A DNA stretch of 64,000 nt from Xiphias gladius (GCF_016859285.1 NC_053417.1:23873206-23937205); one strand, 5' to 3'; positions 1 through 12,145 are shown, counted from the first letter of the stretch. Notes: generated from the letters alone by a model not told the origin. A program made the numbers and translations.

Positions 1-400
1 TTAAAATATACTTTGTCCCTCAGCTTTTTGTGTCTTAGTTGTCTCAGCAACTCATAGATTTTAGAAATTAAACTGTGGAATAATAGCAATAATACAATAA
101 TAACACAACATCATGTGATAATGGTATAAGGGGGAACAGCAGTACACCTACAGCTTCTTCTCGTGATGTATTTCTTAAATATTGTACTGACTGTATTGTA
201 CTTGCTTTTTTGCCTTGTCATTCACTGACGCTGCTGTATTTCTGATCCCAAAGTGATGACGCAACCACCGCTTTGTCTGTTATTGGAATGCTCTGCAATC
301 TCAGTGCAAAGTCAGCATGCACAATATTTCCTCTTATCTCTGAATGAGGAAGGTAAAATGACCCTTTTTCTTTTTCTTCTTTTTTTTTTTCTTCTTCTAG

Positions 401-686
401 TTTAATGGACAGAGAAGTGACTCTGATGTCAGAAATGGATAAAGTGAAAGCAGAGGCCAGTAAGTACCGTATTTTAATACTGGACCTTAATCGGGCTTGT
501 GACATCCATCCATGAGCCACTAGTATTCTTCACATAATATGATCACCGGACTCGAGGGCCTGGAGAATCTGACCTAAATCACTTCCGGAGATGCAGTAAA
601 AGGGATTGCTTTGGAACAGCAAGTCCCAGTTTCTTCAAACCTGCAGCGTAGCCCTTAGGGTCCTGATTATACCTAGAGCATACCCG

Positions 687-742
<56 letters not shown>

Positions 743-3700
743 ATGTAACATGACAGAGCAAGACTGCATAGTTGCACAAGTAGGCCATTCTCTCTTATGC
801 GTTCCTCTCAGTGTAGAGTGTTGTGTGTTCCAGGCCTGGAAAAAGTGAATAGTGTCAGGTGTCAAAGGAGACTCAATGCTGTCTTTGTGCAAGGTGTGGG
901 GGGAAATGAGAGAAAAGCAAAGAAACTCTAGTACGTCTTCAACATTCAAAAGCCAGATATCCTCAAAAGATTCCGCATTCTTCAAAATTTACCCTCATCT
1001 ATTCTTCCTGCATTACATTTCCGTTTCTGAGAAATGTCAGGTTTCCAAGGAAAAGATGTTACTGATAAACAGCACTAAATCCACGGTTTAATTTATGCCA
1101 TTTGTATAGCTAAACAAAAAAAGATGTTCTCTGTATTACTTAGTACAGTCCAGGATGTATTGCTCCTTATTCATCCTTACTTGGGTACTGTAGGTACCAG
1201 TGGTACCAAATACCAGTATTCTAGCTTGTACTGCTTAGGGCTGCAAATATTGATTATTTTCATTATCGATTGACCTGCCAACCATTTTCTCATTTCAAGT
1301 CTAACTTAATTTTTTCAGTGTTTTTTTTTTTTTGTTGTCCGACCAACCAAAACCAATAAACGATCAATGGATTATCAAAATAGGCAAATCATTTTTCGGT
1401 GGATAGACTAAGCATTTCAGGTCTACTGTAAACTTGGTTGTGGACATTAAACGATCAGTCTTTTTAAAAACAGTTGAACACCATTTCTAGAAATTTTCAA
1501 ACGCATGAAAAGCTGTTTATGCAATGGCTAATGATGACATTTCTTATATTTACAGCTCAGCCACAAGATTAGAAAAAAAAAACCACACACCTAATACAAA
1601 ATACACAGCTGAACATGTTTTTTTTTTTCTTGTTTTTTTTTTTGTGACAGTCCCTTTGGATCAAAAGGCAAAAGCTTCTCTGTAGATTCACTGTTTTGCA
1701 CAAACCGTCAGTGTCATACACGGAGACATCCTTAGTAGAAGCCGCAGAGATGCAGTCACAAGACATGCTGTGTTTCGATGGGACACTGCTCTTGAACTAA
1801 CTGTATAGATACTTTATGTAAATTTAAATGCTCCTTTGTTTGAAGGTTTCAGGCCTGTTTGCAAAAAACTATTCTGAGATATTGAAGTAAAACACTTGAC
1901 TGATCTTACGTTAAAATACGTTAGGAAAAAAAATGTGTTTTGCGTATAAAGACGCTCATGTCAGTTACTGTGTCTCCGCACAAGCAATTACATGGTATCT
2001 TGATTTGAAAATGGCTTTATCTTTGACCCCTTGTTTACCTGTAGATGCTGAGTCAGCTGTACTTTGTACTTCTCATTTCAAAATACCACAGCTGAATTCT
2101 TAAAAAATTAAAACGTATAAATTAAAACTTATAGTTAATATTATTATTATTATTATTTTTATTATTATTATTATTATTAATATTAATAAAAAATATCATT
2201 ATTATTTTAAAAGTATAATAATCAGTAACTTGTGTTAATAAAGTGAAGTCACTTTTAAAGCGAAAATACCACACATTCTCCACTCCCAGCTTCTCAGGTG
2301 TGAGGATTTGCTTGTTTTTATTTCTGATAAACTTAACATTTGGGTGGGTTTCCAACTGTTGGACGAAACAGGTAAAGCTGAAACAATTAGCTGATTGACA
2401 GAAAAATAATCTCCAGCTATTTTGATGAATGATTAATTGTTTCAGTCATTTATCAAGCAAAAAGTGTGAACAAATGCTAAAATTACTCAGGTTCCAGCTT
2501 CTCAAATTGCAGGAATTGCTTCTCTTTGTCATATATCACTGTAAACTGAATATCAAAACATGACATCTGACGATATCACCCTAGCCGCTGGGAAGTTGTG
2601 ATTTCCATTTTTTTCCACAATTTTCTGACATTTCATTGACCAAACAATTAATTGATCAATCAAGTAAATATTTGGCAAATTAATTGGTAAAGAAAATGAT
2701 TGTTATTTGCAGCCCTAATTAGTAGTAATTGGGAGTGTGAGAGGGTGAGTTTTAGTGCTGGCAGACATGTTGCTGATATAACAGATATTTAAGATATTCA
2801 ACTACAATGTAAACTAGTTCTTAATTGGACAGAATCTGAATGTGTGGCGCAACGTGAAACAGGGATACCATGCACAAAATGGCTGAAGGTCTTTTTTTTA
2901 TTTAGTTTGTTTTTTCTATGAAAGCAATAAAAAAAAAAAAACATGTACATTAAAACCGGCGTAATATCTGTAAAGATCACATTTTGTATCTGTGTTTCAG
3001 TGGTGATTTTGGACGCCCGACAGAAGAGAGCAGAGGAGCTCAGACGGCTGACAGACCAGTCGGCATCCATGTCTGAGGAGCAGTTGACTGAACTGCGTGC
3101 AGACATCAAGGTACTTTAAAAATACCTCTGCTCCAGTCTGCCCTTGTCTGTCCCTGTCTCGCAATGTCTGACTCAGTACTTTGTGTCAGAGTTGACTAAA
3201 TTTGAAATGGATTTTAAATGTTCAGCCACAATTCTACAGAAAGTTAAAAAGCTTATTTGCCGTAAGTTGTATTTTCCAAGGTGAGCCACAAGCAGAAATA
3301 AAAGAAAACAGAATGCTGGTGATTAATATAATCACTTCTCTCTTCTTCTTCTTTTTTTTTCAGCACTTTGTGAGTGAACGCAAATATGACGAGGACCTTG
3401 GGAAAGCAGTAAGATTTACATTTGATCTTGAACCGCTGAAGACGAGCATCTCGGGCTTTGGATCAGGTACAGAATTCTGTTTGTCTCCCCTTTATCGCCT
3501 TTGTTATCGGTGTACAAGTGGAGATTTCTGATGACACCCCCCTTCCCCATTTTAGAAATCCTAAATAATATATAACACCCTCCGCACCGCCGCCACCAAT
3601 CAGAAAATACAAGATCAAGCTGATCCGTTTCACCACTTCATTATGTCATGGCTCAGATGCCCAAAACTACAGCAGTTAGTACAGTACAGTCAGCAGGCCT

Positions 3701-6700
3701 GAAGTACACTGACAGTGGCTGATAAGCAAATTATTATGTGTCAAAACAAGATTAAGATATGTGCTATGTTTTTGTAACTAAGAGATGAAAAGACAAAGGT
3801 TTTGGAAAAAAATTTCAAAAGTAATGTTGTTCAATAAGATGCCCATTTTCTTCTGAAATTCTGTGTTTTTTAATTTTAACAAAATTATGTTACCTTCTCA
3901 AATGTGTTGGTGCTGGTTTGTCTGGAAGCTCTCACTGGTAAACAGTTTTCCAAACTCTTTGCTATGGACACAGTATAGTTGGTACTGAAAAGTACCATAA
4001 CTTATGCTAATTAACGTTAATTTCTTTCTAACTTAAATGAGGAAATTAACTGACTAGAAGGTGCATTAATAAGAACATTTGTGGAGGCATCAAGAGTTTA
4101 TTTAAGTAAGCTAACGTCATTTCAGTGTTTCAGTCCCGCTGATAGTCCTCAGGCTGCATGTATGAAACGAAAATGAGCAAACATTATGCTGCTACAATCA
4201 TACACTGATGAGCCCAAACATAGGCATAGCATAGGCACATGGCACAGGCAACCTGACCTTTTTGTTATGACACATTCCCCTCCATAGCCGTCATAAAAAC
4301 GTTCTGCGACTTGTGCCGCAGTAGCCCTTCTGTTGGTTCGGCCCAGATGCGATAGCCGTCATGGCCTTTACGCATCGATAATGTGCCAGTTCCGGGTTTG
4401 TCCCCCCTTTGACCACTGTCGGTAGCTAGGCTTTAACGATTCAAAGGTGCTCAGGTCTTTACACCTGCCCCCCCCATCTGTCACGTTGACTACGAGAACC
4501 GACTGTTCGCTTAGTGTCTAATAAATCCCAGACCTCGACATGCGCCGTTGTTACTAGATAATCAACATTAGTCACTTAATCTGTGAGTGGCCGTATTGAT
4601 TGAACTCATTGGTGTGTGTTAAAGTAATACACTGTCATTACGTGGTTTTAAAGAAGGCCAGGTAATCAATATTGCTACTTATTAGTACAAACATATTCAG
4701 AATGAATGTAATTCTGAACTGAAGCAGGGATCTCTCCCATAAAACAGGATTATACTTCATGTCCTCCGTTCAACATCCCAAATGTAGACATGGCACATTT
4801 GCAGCAGGGGGTTAGAAAACTCATTGCCACAATGTCATGATAAATTATATATGGGCATATTCAGGATTTAGACAGGAAGCAACCTGCTTGAAAAGTTTTT
4901 ATTTCTATTTTTTTTTTTTTTACTGCATGCCAACACTTCCAGCCCTAGACACCTGAGATGACGCATGAATCCGAGTGAGAAACGTCAGCCGTTCAGCAGT
5001 AGTAACCCTTACCAAAACTACACAAAACTAAGCTCTGGCAGGTTGTGAGGAATGAATGAACTGTGAGTGGGTCCCAGACCATCATCGGGCAGCACAGGAG
5101 CCGCCACCCCTCACACAAGCGACCATAGCATGTTTAAAAAAAAAAAAACTAACCTTAACATGTGTGAAAATCCTGCTGCTCACTATTAAAATATACCAGA
5201 CACTAGATGTGCCCTATGCTAGATGACCTATGTTGGTCCAAAAATTGAGATGCCTGCAGTGTACGCAAACAAAGCTTCACTCATAACAGACTGTATCCAT
5301 ACAGGATTTAGTAAGAATTATTTATCAGCTGCAGGCGATCAGCTGCTTGTGATGTTTTTTCTGTTTTCTCTAAACTATTACAAGCTTAACAACATGAGGC
5401 ATTTTCCATTTAAAGCCATCAGTCTGCCTTCAAATTGATCATAAAAAGCCCTGATCATGGGGCTGATAAACTTTTGCACTATTCATTAAAAGGCCATAAA
5501 CACACAGTAGCGGTGTGGGCTGTCTTTTCCTGCTCACTCATTCCTGTGCTAATATCTCCTCCACCTCATTTCGTCAATAGCTAATTCTATACTTACAGGT
5601 AGGTTTCCTCCTCGGGATATTCAGCCTTTTTTTAAATTTTTTTTTCCTCCCATTATTTTTGTGACTCGTGCAGCTTATGGCGCAAAAGCTTCTCAAGAGT
5701 GTACTTAATTCGGTTCCCTCAAAAAAGACCTTAGACAGTATTCAAATGTCTTGCATCTAATTTACAGAAGTCTTTCATATTCAAGATGGCCGTAGACTGT
5801 AACAGTAGTCATAGCTTTTAGCTTGTCAGGAGACTCATGTTGACTCGTGGACAAATGTCAATTTTAACAAAAACTTAAATGAACAAATTAATGACGATGA
5901 TTTATTTTTTTAATTGGTTAATCAATCTATCTAATCCATCTGGCATGGACCAGGGAAGAACCCATTCAATTTTGGGGCAGATCTGGATGATTTACTATGA
6001 ATTTGAATTTCTTCCTTTGAGGTCTGGTGTATGTTTTTTGACACTGGCCTTGGAGGAGATCTGCGCTCTGCTGAGTGCCTTTTCTAGTTGTCTCTGGTCA
6101 TTGAGCATCTTTTTGTGGTCATTTTTTGTCTCTTTGGGAAAACCTTGCCTGTCTTTGTAATTTTTTAACTGAGCTCTGTCACTTCATACGTAGGCCTGTT
6201 CAGTAATCCCTAGGGTCCAGGTCACACTAATAATTGTTATATACAGCTGAGAAGTACTGACAAAATGTGATTTATAAATGTAAATAAATTTGTGTACTTT
6301 GAGCTTTCAGTCATTCTGGTTTGTTTTCTCCAAGCACATGCATCTCGCAATGACGTCACTCTGAAACACTGATTGACGCAGTGCAGTTCCCGAGCTAATT
6401 TAATAATCCTTCTTCATATTACCAGTGTCGAGTTGAACAGTAAGTTATTCACCTTGTTTCTTCTTTTCCAGTTTACCATCCACGCACAGGTTACTCAAAT
6501 CGGTCCCGCTGTAGCTCGACGTCCTCTTCCGTCGCTGGCCCAAGCCTGCTGGAAACTCCACCTCCCACCCAGACCCAAAGCACCCCCAGTGAAACCCGCC
6601 CCCCACCAACCAAACAGGTCGGCGGCAAAAGTTGTCGCGTCTCTCAAACATTCAGAGCACGAGGCAGCCTCACACCTCGCAGATGTTGATGCGCTCCAGA

Positions 6701-7000
6701 GATGTGGTTCATCTTTAGATGCTGACTGACTTTTCCTTCTCCCCCCAGATTTTCCAAGGCAACAGGCGTACTTTCCAGGGACAAGGTTTTCACTTGGGTG
6801 GTCAGCGGTATAACGGCGGGTCCTACCATGACCGGAACGCTGGTCGGGCCAACCACCGCTACCAGAGCGATGGTGGTCACACTTCACAGCACTCCAACAA
6901 CTTGAGAGGTCCCCCCCATTCCTCCTCGTCCTCCCACAACCAGGACCGACCCTCTCACAACGGGCTTCCCCAAAGGCCTCTGCGGACGCACTGCCCTTGA
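401..7000 (+). CDS. spats2: SPATS2 (spermatogenesis-associated serine-rich 2), 3' half
   Basis: Five coding exons are visible: 401-459, 3001-3110, 3364-3466, 6472-6617 and 6749-7000 (TGA at 6998-7000). All have AG acceptors and GT donors and the phases join exactly. The gene continues upstream of the window. The encoded stretch has LMDREV, EMDKVKAEA, MSEEQLTELRADIK and HFVSERKYDEDLGKA, which is the conserved coiled-coil/charged core of the SPATS2/SPATS2L family. It is followed by a Ser/Pro/Thr-rich exon and a Gly/Asn/Arg-rich tail ending in GLPQR-P-RT. Family members are cytoplasmic and RNA-associated; the precise function is poorly known. I choose SPATS2 over SPATS2L because the neighbours are the 12q13 set. 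If the 6617 donor is not used, the exon reads on 23 codons to a stop, giving a shorter alternative C-terminus. The 3' end faces the 3' end of PAN2. Confidence 0.9.
691..742. repeat. (GT)n microsatellite
   Basis: A nearly perfect GT dinucleotide run with one interruption in a SPATS2 intron. It produces spurious Cys/Val and Thr/His open frames on both strands. Confidence 0.95.
1238..1424 (+). repeat. GCTGCAAC/TTTCAGCTCTA dispersed repeat (MITE-like), short copy
   Basis: It begins with GGGCTGCAAATATTGATTA and ends near CATTTCAGGTCTACTG. The termini and the many ATTA/CGATTA words inside match at least ten other copies in this window. The ends are roughly inverted (AGGGCTGCAAC against TTTCAGCTCT), so I read it as a non-autonomous DNA transposon family. 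It lies in a SPATS2 intron. Confidence 0.7.
2139..2186. repeat. (ATT)n microsatellite
   Basis: ATT trinucleotide run with a few interruptions in a SPATS2 intron. It makes an Asn-rich false frame on the minus strand. Confidence 0.9.
2372..2718 (-). repeat. GCTGCAAC dispersed repeat, near full-length
   Basis: Starts AAGCTGAAACAATTAGCTGA and ends TATTTGCAGCCCTAAT, so it is the reverse orientation of the copy at 1238. Inside are the family's hallmarks: a CAGGTTCCAGCTTCTCAAAT-like segment and a GTAAACTGAATATC segment also seen in the copies at 16592, 28126 and 48129. It occupies a SPATS2 intron. Confidence 0.8.
4197..4660 (-). mobile_element. Degenerate DNA-transposon remnant
   Basis: The stretch opens with CACTGATGAGCCCAAACAT and later carries TTGTGCCGCAGTAGC, CTTCTGTTGGTTCGGCCCA, GACCACTGTCGGTAG and GAGATAATC-like blocks. 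In my memory of fish genomes these words, in this order, belong to a very common degenerate transposase-bearing repeat. The middle of the element appears deleted and many stops are present, so it is not coding. The superfamily is left open. Confidence 0.55.
5930..6170 (+). repeat. GGGGCAGATCTGGAT dispersed repeat
   Basis: Contains GGACCAGGGAAGAACCCATT, TTTTGGGGCAGATCTGGATG and GGAGGAGATCTGCGCTCTGC. The same blocks occur inverted at 33088-33350, where the order is reversed and complemented. It is a dispersed repeat of unknown class; the 93-codon open frame across it is a by-product. Confidence 0.75.
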
Positions 7001-7644
7001 CATTGGAAATCTTCATCTCACTCAAACCCGTCTACTAACCCTTGCACTCTCCTCCCTGTGCCCACCCCCTACCCTGCACACACTCCCACCGTACTAACTC
7101 CTTTCGATGAAGAATAGAATACAAGTTTACATACTTCCATCAGTTGAGCTGTAGTGTCACCTCTCTCCATCAAATCCATTCATCCTTCAAACTTGAAAAG
7201 CCCTCACTGTTCAGTGTAATCGCTCTTCCTTTTTGCATTTCTCCCATCCTGGTCAAGGTAACAGCTTCTATCTTTAGCCCCCCTTGAGAGATCTCATTGC
7301 TATGCTATTCTTAGTCTCTGTTGTTAATTTTTGCAGTTAAGCAGTCTGCCAGAGACGGACAGGATTATCTGCAACAATTTGTGCACTATTGAAGTTGAAC
7401 TCTTAGTACTATTTCTATTTTCGTTGTGGCTTAATATCAGCTCTCTGATTCGCACCTCAAATCCGTTTCGGTTTTTTTGAGGTTTTTTTTTTTTTCCTCC
7501 TCCTCGTCTCCCCGAACCATTTCAATGCCTTCACCACGGAAAACGTAGTGAAAGTGCAGTAGTTCTAGCCTGAACAGGGATTTTTGTCATCAGGAGAGTA
7601 GAAATGCAATCAACACTACAGACTATCGTAAATCCTTGCAAGGT

Positions 7645-7715
7645 AAAAAAAAAAAAAAAAAAAAAAAATTAATTTAAAAAAAAAAGGAAAAAAAGAGAGA
7701 GAGAGAGAGAGAAAA
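7645..7715. repeat. Poly-A and (GA)n low-complexity tract
   Basis: A run of more than twenty A residues, an A-rich bridge and then repeated GA units, within the SPATS2 downstream region. Confidence 0.9.
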
Positions 7716-7829
7716 AAAGAAACATATCAAACTTTTATCCAGAGCTTTTCGTATGGCTGCTACAAACAGTAGGGAACTTGTTAACGCTAGGACTTACATG
7801 TGTTTGAGAGGAACGCAGAAGTTGCTCTC

Positions 7830-8240
7830 AAAGGAATAGTTCGCAACATTTGCGAAATGCGCTCCTTTGCTGTCTGCCCGAGAGTTGGAGAAGTTCGGCA
7901 CCACTCGCGGCTGCATGCCAAGTATGAAACTACGGCCAGCGGTTGGTTAGCTTAGCGTAGTGTAGAGATCAAAAACTTGGCTTAATGTAACAAAATCTTC
8001 CTGCCCGCACCTCTAAAGCTCACTAATTAACACTTTCTCTCTTGTTTATTTTTGAAAAGTGTAAAAAGCTCCGAGTTGTGGTTTTACGGGGAGTTGTGTG
8101 CCAGAGAGAGCAGTGCTAACTTTCTTCGGGCTCCAGTTTTATATTTACCAGACAGACATGAGAGTGGTATCTGTCTTTTCATCTAACTCTTGGCAAGAAA
8201 GCAAATTATATCATTTCCCAAGATGTTAAACTATTCCTTT
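7830..8240. mobile_element. MITE with about 110-nt terminal inverted repeats
   Basis: The left end reads AAAGGAATAGTTCGCAACAT and the right end, reverse-complemented, reads AAAGGAATAGTTTAACATCT. Similarity continues through GAGAGTTRGA and the CACTC blocks for roughly 110 nt on each side. The middle has GGTTAGCTTAGCGTAGTG and CACCTCTAAAGCTCACTAAT. This is a well-known teleost non-autonomous element layout. A half copy lies at 10215-10293 and a short fragment at about 40140-40182. Confidence 0.8.
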
Positions 8241-9430
8241 AGATATTGCCCAAGGCAGTGATGTTTCGCCCTCCCACACCCGTCGACGGGGTAATCATGT
8301 GTGCTGTTGTTCTTGGCTTGCGGTCAGTTATTTAACAACAAAGAGAGGGCTCATTACCTTTTTGTAGAATAATACTAAATGATGTTAAAACACACAACAC
8401 CGGAAACTGTCCACATGCTGTTTCATGGTTGGCTCCTGACATTTATTCAGGTGGATTTTCTTCCACACGTGCAGTTTGTTCTTTTTTTTTTTTTTTTATG
8501 TTGTTGTTGTTGTTAAATGCACATGAATGGCATATTGATGACTTGCTTGCCTTTAGTCACAGAGAGACTTCACATTTGCCTTTGTAGAAACATGGATGTC
8601 TGCATCATGACAGCTTTCTAAACAGATGATACGTGTAGAGCAGACGTGTGGTTTATAAATATGCGTGAGAGATCAACTTTTCCCCTTTTGATATACTCAC
8701 TTTAGCCCATCTGTGAAAGTAAAATGAATCACGCTGATGAATGCAATCAAACGTTTGGTATTTGACTTCACAGATCTTTCTCACGGCTGCCAAGTAGACG
8801 CTGCAGGGCTGTTGCTGAGGTTAAGTGTCTTCGTAGTGTCCACAGTTTGTGAACAAAAAGCTGGTTGAATACCTCATGGCTGATCTTTTGCCTGTTTTTC
8901 AAGCCGTTTTCTCCAGCGGGCTCTTATTGAGGGACGGGAACCCCTTGGCGTTTCCTCATCTCTTATTTTCTTGTAGTTATGTACCTAGGCGGAGCTGCAA
9001 GGCTGTAAAGCAAAAGTGGTTGTTACATTATTGCTGCATCTTCTTCATGTGTTGTCTTCCCTCAAGACTTTTGGAGGAAAAGAACTTGAGAAGAAAGAGG
9101 AAAATTTGAAAAGAAATTAATTAAAAGTTTTTTCTCTCCCCCATTATTTTTGTTTCTTCGTGGGATTTCTGATCACGGAGGTTTTTTTTTTTATTTTGTT
9201 TTTTTTTTTTTTCATATTAAATAAGATAAAAAATCTTTACTGCAGTAATTATATTAGTGAGTATCGTGGAGAAAAGAGGGCTAACTTGCCTTCAGTCTCT
9301 GGTAAACATGTGCTATAATGACACACAGGCTACAGTTTGACTTTAAGCTTATTTCCAAAAAATATTCCTTCTTCCCTTTCTTGTCTAGAGTCACGTTAGA
9401 AGATTGATACCACTCACTTCCCACAGTAAA

Positions 9431-9775
9431 GCTCAGGGAGGCAGCTGTGGAGTTGGGGCGGTTAACCAGACGTACATTTGCCAAAACAACCAGTACAACT
9501 GCAACAACTCCAGCAGGACCTCTGGCCTCCGGAGACAGTAATGAGCCCATTATGGCTTGGCGCACCACAATGAGGCCACATTAGAAAACTCACTTTGACG
9601 AGCTACACACAGGTGAAATTTATGCTTCGCCGGAAGAGTTTTCAAACAGTATTCTTCAGTTCTGCGGGAGAAGAGACTTCAGGGACGAAGAATAACTGGC
9701 TGTTTTGGCAAATGTGCGGCTGGTTAACTGCCTCGTCTCTGTTAAAGCTCAGTGCAGCAGCTGCTTCACTGAGCT
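9431..9775. repeat. Foldback (inverted-arm) repeat
   Basis: The left arm (9431-9497) holds GGTTAACCAGACGTACATTT and GCCAAAACAACCAGT. The right arm (about 9694-9775), reverse-complemented, holds AGTTAACCAGCCGCACATTT and GCCAAAACAGCCAGT. The loop between them has CAGTAATGAGCCCATTAT and GCACCACAATGAGG. A second, rearranged copy is at about 38855-39330. Open frames in both are incidental. Confidence 0.65.
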
Positions 9776-9884
9776 TTTTCTATGGAACCACCTGGGACTG
9801 TCTCATCCAAACGGGGAACAACTGAAGTGTGAAGCCATTGTTCAGTTTTACGGGGGGGTTGTGGCAGCTTAATTTGAGTTCTTT

Positions 9885-10200
9885 TTTTGTAAAGTTGTGT
9901 GTTTATCAAATTGCTTAATTTTTTTTTTTTTAGTGTGTCAAGTAATTAACACCTATAGTAAAAAAAAAAAAGGGAAACAAAGCAAATATTCACATTTCAG
10001 AAGCTGGAACAAGTTTTGGAGTTTTTGCTTGAAGAATTACTTAAAAGATCAATCAATTATCAAAATTACTGGCAATGAATTTTCTGTCGGTCATCTAATG
10101 GCTTAATCAACTAATCATTTCAGCTTTAGAGTACAGACTCTACCGTGGACAGTGGTGGTCAGTAGGGACCCAACAACAAATGCAGGAGGTTAATCCGGCC
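9885..10200 (+). mobile_element. hAT-like element, 3' part
   Basis: Contains the internal GTCAAGTAATTAACAC segment, the embedded TTTCAGCTTTAGAG repeat end, GGGACCCAACAACAAAT and the terminal GGAGGTTAATCCGGCC. These match the 3' half of the copies at 27170, 37198 and 51395. The 5' half is missing or unrecognisable. Confidence 0.65.
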
Positions 10201-10214
10201 GAGCGGTAGCGTCG

Positions 10215-10293
10215 TATGTGGTCTCAGTCTTCTCATCTGACTCTGTAAGAAAGCGAAAGTGTATTTCCCAAAATGTCAAACTATTCCTTTTTA
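10215..10293 (+). mobile_element. Right-end fragment of the long-TIR MITE
   Basis: TCTTCTCATCTGACTCTGTA, AAGAAAGCG and ATTTCCCAAAATGTCAAACT match the right arm of the element at 7830-8240. Only this arm is present. Confidence 0.7.
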
Positions 10294-11095
10294 AGTGCTT
10301 TCAGAGGGGGGAAATGTCACAAAGATTTTTATTGACTGAAGTTGTTCGGGAAATCCTACAACTCTCCTCAACAAGTTTTCCACTGCGCGTCGATGGTGGG
10401 CTGTGGTTTTCTGATCGAAGCTGCAGGACAGATGATAAACAATTTTTTTTTTTTTTTTTTTTTTCATTCCAGCATGTCTAGTGTTAGAGATGCTGGACTT
10501 GTTCAATCAAAACTCAAAGAGAGTAATTTACTCATCTGGGATTTTTTCTGTCTCGCTTTAACCACTTTTTGTTGTACTACATTCCAAACTGTGGGAATAT
10601 GAGGTTATCGCCAAAGAAAAATAATTTCGTCCTGTTTAAGAGAAAAAAAGAAAAGGAAAAAAAACTTGGCTGCTTTTTTTTTTTTTTTTTTCGGTCTTTC
10701 CTTGGCCTATAAAGAATTCCAAAGGAGGATAAATCCAACACTTCACCTTTTATTCTTTCCACCCTATTCTATTTTCTGATTCCCTACTGTATATACATAT
10801 ATGTAGCTATATAATTTTGTGCTCATATAGGGCATTTTGTATGTGATATTCATATTAGGCATAATGGAGGTTGAAACATCTAGTTCCTTCATTCTTCCAG
10901 TAGACCTTGAGTCCTCCTCCTCAAGACAACTTTTCTGAGACAACTGTAAACTCAAGTGCCTTTTCTTGTCTCCCACCAATTCATTGACATCCCCTCCACC
11001 AGAGTATGGACCAAAGACATCGACCATCCCTAACACCCCCGCCCTCTCTTTCCCCCCCCCTTCACTAAATGGCACACTTTTCATTTAATACTACG

Positions 11096-11101
11096 AATAA
11101 A
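11096..11101 (+). terminator. Candidate SPATS2 poly(A) signal
   Basis: AATAAA followed within about 20-60 nt by GGTGTATGTTTTTGG and a poly-T tract, a typical downstream GU/U-rich element. Assignment to SPATS2 is inferred from orientation and from the absence of another plus-strand gene nearby. Confidence 0.4.
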
Positions 11102-11462
11102 CAGTTTGCAATACTGACGGTGTATGTTTTTGGTTTTTTTTTTTTTTTTTTTTGGGGGGGGGTGTTTGTATGTATATTCACAAGTAATGGAGGGATACTC
11201 ATCCAATCCGACTGTGTGTCAGCAAACCGGGAGCTGGAGCAGAAGTAACGAGGGGGTTTTTATGTCTCCACGTGTAATGCAGGTATGAGGACAAACTAAG
11301 ATCAAAACAATTTTAAAAACCCGTATGGAAAACACCATGGACATTTTATATACATACTGTATGTGCAGCCAGCAGAGGGCATCATTACACTTAAAAAACA
11401 AAACACAAAAAAAACTTAAAATGGGAGTTTTGGGAGTAAGGTTTGGTGGAGGACCTCATCGT

Positions 11463-12145
11463 TCAGCAGAGGTGGAAGCAGTATTCAGAATTCTTACTTA
11501 AAAGATGTATGTAAAAATATTGTTACAAGTAAAATTAAACATTCATAATACTACCTAAGTAAAAGTACCAAAATCTAAACAGTAAAATGTATTTAAAGTA
11601 CCAAAAGTAAAAATGCAGAGAAATGGCTCCTGTGACTGATAATACATAAAATTATTGTTAATCCTGATGCATCAGTAGCATTTTACAGTTGTAGCCGCTC
11701 GAGGCGGAGCCGGTTCATCTAATTTGTAAACAGTTAAGATAGTTTAGTCCCGTGGTTCCCAACCTAGGCCTCGGTTCCCTCTGTAGGGTCATAAAATAAA
11801 TCTGCGGATGTGAGAGATGATTAACGGAAGAGGGAAAAACCAAAAACTGTTGTAATTTTGGGGCCGTTTCTCTAATCTCTTCAGATGTTTGTTTCAACCA
11901 ATAGTTCACGAAACGGCAAAGATTAGAGGGTGAGAGTTTCTGTAGTGGAGCTGCCACCGAACTCATCGACATCTGAAACCTGTCGGGGGGCCCCATGTAG
12001 ACACTGCAGCCAAATGTTCATTAAGCCCCTTCTACGCGATTTCTTCATTCAACAGATGACGTATTCTGCCTTTGCATAAGGATAAAAAGTACAACATTTG
12101 CATTGCTACATGTTATTCTCCGATTCCTTACTTCCACCCTTACAC
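11463..12145 (+). repeat. AAGTA/ACTTAAGTA-type dispersed repeat with adjoining fish repeat
   Basis: Begins GCAGAGGTGGAAGCAGTATT and continues with AAGTAAAAGTACC and AAAGTACCAAAAGTA words, then GCATCAGTAGCATTTTACAG and GTGGTTCCCAACCTAGGCCT. The same AAAGTACTMATTATG-type words are found at 34768, 35795, 37110 and 56255. It lies in the convergent SPATS2-PAN2 intergenic region and carries no gene. Confidence 0.7.

Larger units (their letters stand above)
3467..6471 (+). other. SPATS2 intron, 3.0 kb
   Basis: This large intron separates the KAVRFTFDLE exon from the Ser/Pro-rich exon. It holds two repeat remnants (listed separately at 4197 and 5930), a poly-T tract near 4910 and a poly-A run near 5137. 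I see no further conserved coding exon in it. Confidence 0.7.
7001..11101 (+). other. Probable long SPATS2 3' UTR / downstream region
   Basis: After the SPATS2 stop there is no further coding exon I can support. The stretch holds an A-rich and GA microsatellite (7645-7715), a long-inverted-repeat MITE, a foldback repeat, a hAT-like fragment and pyrimidine tracts. An AATAAA at 11096-11101 followed by a GT/T-rich tract is the best poly(A) site I see, but earlier sites cannot be excluded from sequence alone. Confidence 0.4.

Noticed and set aside
635-985. Thr/His-rich minus-strand open frame over the GT microsatellite.
   Set aside because: Produced by the dinucleotide repeat; the true coding exons here are on the plus strand and belong to SPATS2.
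6495-7025. A 176-codon minus-strand open frame opposite SPATS2.
   Set aside because: It is the antisense shadow of two SPATS2 exons and the intron between them; the plus-strand frame has family motifs and proper splice sites.
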